Assembly (NCBI RefSeq): GCF_003243515.1
Contig: NZ_QFRA01000034.1
Span: 1-18,211, forward strand
Direction of reading: 5' to 3'
Origin: Corynebacterium kroppenstedtii
GTDB lineage: Bacteria; Actinomycetota; Actinomycetes; Mycobacteriales; Mycobacteriaceae
Length of the DNA: 18,211 nt
Shown one piece after another: positions 13,749 through 18,211 of this stretch; within the stretch, counting starts at the first letter, position 1; every line of letters begins with the position of its first letter. Below the pieces are notes generated by a model. The model was not told where the DNA came from, did not search any database, and saw nothing but the letters and a program-made list of their open reading frames with translations. Position numbers and translations under genes: made by a program.

Positions 13749-15348
13749 CGAGGATGACCTCGGCAATGACGGGGGCATCCCCCATTTCCATCACGACAAG
13801 ATCGAGCTCAATTCAGTCGATCCGGCATCACTGAGCCCGGAGGACATCAACGCTGCGATCTCCGACGATCTCGAAGTCGATGATGCCGGGCTCACGTTGC
13901 CCTTGAGCGACGAGACAAAGCCGGAAGTCGTGCACCGCACCATCACACCGGACGATCTCGAGGCGTTGGCGGACGTCGAAGACCGGCTCAATTCGCGTTG
14001 GCCAGAGACGAAAATTGATCCCACCCTGGATCGCATGGATCAGGTGCTCGATCTTTTGGGTGACCCTCAGCACGCATACCCATCTATTCATGTTGCGGGG
14101 ACGAATGGGAAAACGTCCGTCACCCGGATGATTGAATCCCTTCTTCGCGCGTTTCATCGGCAGACCGGCCGTACCACCAGCCCTCACCTGCAGTCAGTGA
14201 CGGAACGAATCGTCATCGATGGGGAGCCCATCCATCCCGCAGACTTTGTGCAGACCTGGAAATCCATTAAGCCCTTCGTCGAAATGGTCGATCGCCGATC
14301 TGAAGACAACGGGGGACCGCGCATGAGCACCTTTGAGGTGCTCACGACGATGGCATTCACGGCATTTGCTGACGCCCCCGTCGACGTTGCTGTTGTCGAA
14401 GTCGGAATGGGTGGCCGTTGGGATGCGACCAACGTCGTGCATGGGGACGTGACCGTGATAACTCCAGTGGGAATGGACCACTCCGAATACCTCGGCGACA
14501 CGATTGAAGAAATCGCCGGTGAAAAAGCGGGAATTATTAAGTCTCGGTGGGACAAGGATGACCTTCTGACCCCGCCGGATAATGTCGCCATTATCGCGGA
14601 GCAGGACCCCGCCGCGATGAATGTGATCCTGGAACAAGCGGTGTCCGTCGATGCATCGGTGGCCCGCGCCGGGAGTGAATATGGTGTCGTCGAACGATCC
14701 GTGGCTGTTGGCGGCCAGACCTTAACCATCCGTGGTCTCGGTGGAACATACGAAAACATCTTCCTTCCGCTGTCTGGCGCCTATCAGGCTAGGAATGCTG
14801 CAACAGCGCTTGCCGCCGTCGAGGCTTTTTTTGGCGCGGGAGGCGGACGGCAATTGGACATCAACATTGTTCGTGAAGGCTTCGGCAACGTCAGCTCACC
14901 AGCCCGTTTAGAGCGCATCCGAACCTTGCCCTCCGTGTTTGTTGACGCCACCCATAACCCCCAAGGTGCCCGGGCTTTAGCAGAAACCCTTCATGACGAC
15001 TTTTCTTTCCGACGCCTTATCGGCATCGTCAGCATCTTCCAAGACAAAGATGTCGTCGGAGTGTTGGAAACCGTGCGCGACACGTTTGATGAAATCGTCG
15101 TCACGGAGGTTGACTCGCCACGAGCTATGCCTGTCGACGAGTTAGCAGAGCTCGCGCGCACCCTGTTCGGCGACGAACGTGTGCATGTTTCAGCCACCAT
15201 GGCCGACGCCATTGAAGATGCCGTTGCTTTGGCTGAAGAGGAAGGTGAGGAAGAAGGCTACGGCTTGGCTGGAACAGGGGTCGTCATTACGGGCAGTGTT
15301 TATTCAGCAGGCCGTGCGCGTGCGCTGTTAGGAAAGGAACCGGAGTAG
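13732..15348 (+). CDS. folC: Bifunctional folylpolyglutamate/dihydrofolate synthase
   Basis: Adds glutamate to dihydropteroate and extends folate polyglutamate chains, using ATP (Mur ligase superfamily). The P-loop SIHVAGTNGKTSV includes GTNGKT at 123-128. Folate-site motif TTSPHLQSVTERI lies at 148-160. VVEVGMGGRWDATN includes the metal-binding Glu223. GMDHSEYLG is followed by EKAGIIK, which carries the carbamylated lysine of the family. The C-terminal domain contains VDATHNPQGARAL. At 538 residues it is longer than the usual 430-510. About 70 acidic residues come before VHRTITPDDLEALADVEDRL, where family similarity begins. AGGAAGAAGG supports ATG 13732, so the extension is likely real. It overlaps the next gene by one base, indicating coupling. 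Confidence 0.95.
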   Translation: MVAGRDEDDLGNDGGIPHFHHDKIELNSVDPASLSPEDINAAISDDLEVDDAGLTLPLSDETKPEVVHRTITPDDLEALADVEDRLNSRWPETKIDPTLDRMDQVLDLLGDPQHAYPSIHVAGTNGKTSVTRMIESLLRAFHRQTGRTTSPHLQSVTERIVIDGEPIHPADFVQTWKSIKPFVEMVDRRSEDNGGPRMSTFEVLTTMAFTAFADAPVDVAVVEVGMGGRWDATNVVHGDVTVITPVGMDHSEYLGDTIEEIAGEKAGIIKSRWDKDDLLTPPDNVAIIAEQDPAAMNVILEQAVSVDASVARAGSEYGVVERSVAVGGQTLTIRGLGGTYENIFLPLSGAYQARNAATALAAVEAFFGAGGGRQLDINIVREGFGNVSSPARLERIRTLPSVFVDATHNPQGARALAETLHDDFSFRRLIGIVSIFQDKDVVGVLETVRDTFDEIVVTEVDSPRAMPVDELAELARTLFGDERVHVSATMADAIEDAVALAEEEGEEEGYGLAGTGVVITGSVYSAGRARALLGKEPE

Positions 15349-15854
15349 TGGTGGATCGACGAGAAACAGGTTCGGGTCGTGACGGTGCCCAGCGACTTGG
15401 CAACCAGCGGCCTGGTAGTCAGCGTCCGAGTGCCAAGGGCGACGACGCGGCCGAGTATGGCCCCCTAGGGCCCGGCCATGATCCGGTGAAGGACCCGTTG
15501 AAAGGTTTGCGGGGAGTGATGGCCGGGACCTTGATCATGGAGTTCATCACGTTCTTACTGGTTCTCCCCGTGGTAGCCCGAGTTGACGAAGGCGCGTATA
15601 ACACGCCTTTCAACATCGTGTCGGTGATCGTATTTTGCGTTGCCTTATTGATGATGTCGTTTCTGCAGGGGAAGCCTTGGGCTCTGGGTGTCGACTTGTT
15701 TTTGCAGGTAGTCGCCGTCGTTGGGTTCATTGTTCATCCCGCAATGGGTGTGATGGGGATAGTTTTTGCACTCGTCTGGGCGTATATCGTGTACCTACGC
15801 AAAAACTTGATTGAACGGATGAAGCGCGGGTTGTTAACCACCCAACATACATAA
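15348..15854 (+). CDS. DUF4233-like four-helix membrane protein
   Basis: A 168-residue protein with a polar N-terminus (1-50) and four predicted membrane helices near residues 57-77, 88-106, 111-129 and 132-150, then a short basic end. Size, topology and position after folC match the DUF4233 family, widespread in actinobacteria and of unknown function. The start is GTG 15348, overlapping the folC TAG by one base, or the adjacent GTG 15351. GGAAAGGAACCGGAG just upstream supplies the ribosome-binding site. Conserved linkage with folC suggests shared expression but does not reveal a role. Confidence 0.85.
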   Translation: MVDRRETGSGRDGAQRLGNQRPGSQRPSAKGDDAAEYGPLGPGHDPVKDPLKGLRGVMAGTLIMEFITFLLVLPVVARVDEGAYNTPFNIVSVIVFCVALLMMSFLQGKPWALGVDLFLQVVAVVGFIVHPAMGVMGIVFALVWAYIVYLRKNLIERMKRGLLTTQHT

Positions 15855-16059
15855 GTTCGCGGAACGCGCAAGGGTCGGCGGGGGTTCACGTCGTCATCGG
15901 GGGCGTGGGGGAGTTAGATGGGCCATCGCCGTGGTCCGCGTTGTCAAGCTTGTTGAATATCCGCACCAAAGCCCGACCTCGTCGCCGAGACGCTGATGTA
16001 ATAATATGTTCAAACATCGATAATATTGCGACTTGTAGGCTAATTCTTCGAAACGTCTC

Positions 16060-16093
16060 CCAGGCCGTCGCCAGCTGCGCCGGCCTGGCAGCT
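16060..16093 (+). promoter_or_regulatory. Overlapping alternative hairpins upstream of the transporter
   Basis: CCAGGCCG (16060-16067) pairs with CGGCCTGG (16081-16088). AGCTGC (16073-16078) pairs with GCAGCT (16088-16093). The two stems exclude each other. If transcribed, they could form a switching leader or a terminator; otherwise they are operator symmetry. The rest of 15855-16134 has no gene, and shows an AT-rich patch (15998-16027) containing ATGTT-CA-AACAT. Confidence 0.35.
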
Positions 16094-16104
16094 ACCTCAT
16101 GTCC

Positions 16105-16110
16105 TACACT
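16105..16110 (+). promoter_or_regulatory. -10 box for the ABC transporter genes
   Basis: TACACT (16105-16110) predicts a transcript start near 16117, giving an 18-base leader to ATG 16135 with a weak GAGAGA site. It lies inside the longer in-frame option starting at 16099. No clear -35 is present. Confidence 0.4.
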
Positions 16111-16134
16111 GATCACGTAACGAGAGACACCAAC

Positions 16135-17067
16135 ATGGCTTCACATCACACCGATCCTATTCCCGGTCGAATCCGGGAACGTGGGGTCTTCCATCCGGGT
16201 ACATGGATTGCAGCTGTCATCGTTGCAGTCTTAGTCGCGATGTTCATTCACGGCCTGATCACAAACACTAATTATCAGTGGGATGTGGTCAATGACTACA
16301 TCCGCGACGTGAACGTCGTGAAAGGCGTTGGCTGGACCCTGTTGCTGACCGTTCTGGCCATGGCGATCGGTATTGTGCTGGCTGTGACCGCGGCCATTAT
16401 GCGGCAGAGTGAGAATCCTGTTCTTCGTTCCGTTGCGTGGGCCTATATTTTCGTTTTCCGTGGAATCCCGGTCTACACCCAGTTAGTTTTCTGGGGGCTG
16501 TTGGCTGTTCTGTATCCGAAGTTGTCCATGGGGGTTCCCTTTGGCCCCGAGTTCTTCAAATTCGATACATCCGACATCATCACGGCGTTTTGGGCTGCAA
16601 CCCTGGGGCTTGGTTTTAACGAAGGTGCCTACCTTGCCGAAATCGTCCGATCCGGTTTAGAGAGCGTCGACGAAGGCCAGCATGAGGCCGCCCGAGCTTT
16701 GGGGATGAAGCACAGCACCGTTCTTCGTCGAATTATTATTCCGCAGGCGATGCGCGTAATTATCCCGCCGCTAGGGAATGAAACCATCGGCATGCTGAAG
16801 ACGACCTCCCTGGTTCTTGCCGTTCCGTTTACCCTGGATCTGCAATACGCAACCAATGCCATTGCCAACCGTCTCTATGCACCGATCCCGCTGCTGATCG
16901 TCGCGGCGCTGTGGTACCTCGTCGTGACCAGCGTGCTTATGGTTGGGCAGTACTTCCTCGAGCGATACTTCGGCCGCGGTTTTGATAAGAACCGTGGCCC
17001 CAAACGAATCCAAAAAGTGGCGTCTGACCCGTCTAAACTGAGCAAAATCCCGGAGGTCGAACAGTGA
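16135..17067 (+). CDS. Amino-acid-type ABC transporter permease (HisM/GlnP family)
   Basis: A 310-residue inner-membrane permease of the polar amino acid uptake family. Hydrophobic segments run at about 23-42, 65-88, 99-126, 148-170 and 252-273. The TLLLTVLAMAIGIVLA and VFRGIPVYTQLVFWG segments are typical of the family. The EAA loop that contacts the ATPase is EAARALGMKHSTVLRRIIIPQA without interruption (184-205), and GNETIGMLKTTSL follows. ATG 16135 is chosen over ATG 16099 because a -10 box falls between them and hydrophobic similarity starts later. The ATPase gene overlaps by four bases. No substrate-binding protein is encoded beside it. The substrate is unknown; amino acids, opines or sulfur amino acids are all handled by this family. 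Confidence 0.93.
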   Translation: MASHHTDPIPGRIRERGVFHPGTWIAAVIVAVLVAMFIHGLITNTNYQWDVVNDYIRDVNVVKGVGWTLLLTVLAMAIGIVLAVTAAIMRQSENPVLRSVAWAYIFVFRGIPVYTQLVFWGLLAVLYPKLSMGVPFGPEFFKFDTSDIITAFWAATLGLGFNEGAYLAEIVRSGLESVDEGQHEAARALGMKHSTVLRRIIIPQAMRVIIPPLGNETIGMLKTTSLVLAVPFTLDLQYATNAIANRLYAPIPLLIVAALWYLVVTSVLMVGQYFLERYFGRGFDKNRGPKRIQKVASDPSKLSKIPEVEQ

Positions 17068-17909
17068 GTAAGCCCGTAAACCCGGATCAGAATACATCGA
17101 CGACTACGACGTCGGCGCCGGCGGCCATGACCGGTTCAGGTGAGCCACTAGTTGTCATCGACGGTTTGTGGAAAGCCTTCGGTGAGCTGGTCATCCTCAA
17201 AGACGTGTCATTATCGGTCGATCGCGGCGACGTCACCGTGCTCATCGGCCCGTCAGGGTCAGGCAAGTCGACTTTACTGCGATGCGTTAACCAACTGGAA
17301 CAGATCCAGGCAGGTTCCATTCGGATCGATGGAGAGCTGCAGGGATATGAACAAGAACCCCTTTCCGACGGGCGGCTCCAGCGTTTGAAAGCGAAAGACA
17401 TCTCCCGACAGCGCTCCCGCATCGGGATGGTGTTCCAGCGGTTCAACCTTTTCCCTCACATGACTGCCTTGGAAAATGTCATGGAAGCGCCGCGCCGGGT
17501 TAAAGGTGTGCCCAAAGAGAAGGCCAAGAAACGGGCACTTGAGCTTCTAGAACGAGTTGGACTAGGGGATCGCGCGACGCACTATCCGGGTGAATTGTCT
17601 GGTGGCCAGCAGCAGCGTGTTGCCATCGCGCGTGCGTTGGCTATGGATCCAGAGATTATGTTGTTCGACGAACCGACGTCGGCACTGGACCCCGAGCTGG
17701 TCTCTGAAGTCCTCACTGTTCTGCAAGAGCTTGCCGAGAGCGGAATGACCATGATCGTGGTGACTCACGAAATGGGATTCGCCCGCGAAATGGCCGATAA
17801 CGTCGTGTTTATGGATGAAGGGCAGATTGTGGAGCAAGGCACTCCGCAGGACGTGATCAACCACCCGAAGCCAGATCGACTCCAAGCGTTCCTTCAGTCG
17901 GTGTTATAG
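17064..17909 (+). CDS. Amino-acid-type ABC transporter ATP-binding protein (GlnQ/HisP family)
   Basis: The 281-residue ATPase partner of the preceding permease. Walker A is GPSGSGKST (62-70), the Q-loop is Gln125 in GMVFQRFNLFPHMT, and the signature is LSGGQQQ (178-184). Walker B is IMLFDEP (198-204), the D-loop SALDP follows, and the switch is His235 in VTHEMGFA. FNLFPHMTALENV is characteristic of the polar amino acid subfamily. About 25 Thr/Ser-rich residues precede the domain. GTG 17064 overlaps the permease stop as GTGA, with CGGAGG at 17051-17056, indicating tight coupling and a fixed stoichiometry. Confidence 0.95.
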   Translation: MSKPVNPDQNTSTTTTSAPAAMTGSGEPLVVIDGLWKAFGELVILKDVSLSVDRGDVTVLIGPSGSGKSTLLRCVNQLEQIQAGSIRIDGELQGYEQEPLSDGRLQRLKAKDISRQRSRIGMVFQRFNLFPHMTALENVMEAPRRVKGVPKEKAKKRALELLERVGLGDRATHYPGELSGGQQQRVAIARALAMDPEIMLFDEPTSALDPELVSEVLTVLQELAESGMTMIVVTHEMGFAREMADNVVFMDEGQIVEQGTPQDVINHPKPDRLQAFLQSVL

Positions 17910-18011
17910 CGCGAGGAGCTGGATTCTGTTTGACCGTCCCAATGCTGGGCGAGCAGCTCTCTTTAGGAAAGACGCTTTGCTAAGCCTTTCAAGCGTAGGC
18001 GATTCATGACT

Positions 18012-18017
18012 TACAAT
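18012..18017 (+). promoter_or_regulatory. -10 box for leaderless ndk
   Basis: TACAAT (18012-18017) is followed after six bases by ATG 18024, so transcription would begin at or one base from the start codon. A partial -35 (TTCAAG, 17988-17993) stands 18 bp away. No Shine-Dalgarno sequence is present. The gap 17910-18011 has a small CCCA/TGGG hairpin near 17938-17949 but no convincing terminator. Confidence 0.5.
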
Positions 18018-18023
18018 GATGCT

Positions 18024-18211
18024 ATGTCTGAACGTACCCTCATTCTGATTAAGCCCGACGCAGTCAAACGAGGCCTCGTAGGAGAGATTCTCGCCCGTAT
18101 CGAGCGTAAGGGGCTCACATTCTCCGCCCTGGATCTGCGCGTGGCAGACCGGGAGACCGCGGAAAAGCACTACGAAGAGCACAAAGACAAGCCGTTCTTC
18201 AAAGACCTTAT
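18024..18211 (+). CDS. ndk: Nucleoside diphosphate kinase (partial, N-terminal)
   Basis: Transfers the gamma phosphate of ATP to other nucleoside diphosphates through a phosphohistidine, balancing NTP and dNTP pools. The 62 visible codons open with MSERTLILIKPDAVKRGLVGEI, the diagnostic N-terminus. They continue through KHYEEHKDKPFFKDL, the segment before the substrate-binding helix. The window ends before the catalytic histidine (NxxHGSD). It is separated from the ABC ATPase by 114 bases and probably has its own leaderless promoter. Confidence 0.95.
   Translation, partial: MSERTLILIKPDAVKRGLVGEILARIERKGLTFSALDLRVADRETAEKHYEEHKDKPFFKDL

Noticed and set aside
16060..16093. H-type pseudoknot between the loop and the downstream arm
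   Set aside because: The connecting loop would have zero bases and could not span the 8-bp first stem, so the stems are alternatives instead.

Overview
The window looks like a chromosomal segment of a Corynebacterium or a close relative (Actinomycetota, Mycobacteriales). The evidence is a moderately high GC content, paired clpP1/clpP2 genes behind tig, a ClgR-type operator in front of them, ClpX, MDH and ValS sequences that resemble the corynebacterial ones as I remember them, and several genes that appear to start at or next to the transcription start (leaderless mRNAs). I cannot name the species from sequence alone.

Layout. Positions 1-56 hold the last codons of an unidentified + strand reading frame, which converges across a bidirectional terminator (110-147) on a small minus-strand AlpA-like DNA-binding gene (242-478). 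A minus-strand ABC-F ATPase of the macrolide-resistance/ribosome-protection type follows (725-2503). Two tRNA genes, Gly(TCC) at 2767-2841 and Pro(TGG) at 3518-3594, flank about 680 bases without a convincing gene. That stretch carries a cluster of degenerate repeats in both orientations. Next comes a proteostasis block: tig, clpP1, clpP2 and clpX. A convergent TetR-family regulator (8243-9142, minus) is followed by a 597-base intergenic region rich in inverted and direct repeats, and then mdh. After a strong terminator come valS, folC and a small DUF4233-like membrane protein, probably one operon. An amino-acid-type ABC permease and ATPase pair without a binding-protein gene sits between the DUF4233-like gene and ndk, which is cut by the window end.

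How the genes work together. Trigger factor folds nascent chains, ClpX unfolds tagged proteins and ClpP1P2 degrades them. The ClgR-like site suggests stress-inducible control of clpP1P2. mdh is central TCA metabolism, with the divergent TetR gene as a possible local regulator. valS and folC are housekeeping translation and folate genes. The permease/ATPase pair looks like an accessory insertion into an otherwise familiar folC-DUF4233-ndk order.

Most of the window is conserved housekeeping DNA. The least explained parts are the inter-tRNA repeat cluster (2905-3233), the TetR-mdh intergenic region (9143-9739), the clpX leader (6686-6878) and the leader of the orphan transporter (15855-16134). 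I found no CRISPR array, insertion sequence, prophage or clearly novel multi-gene system.
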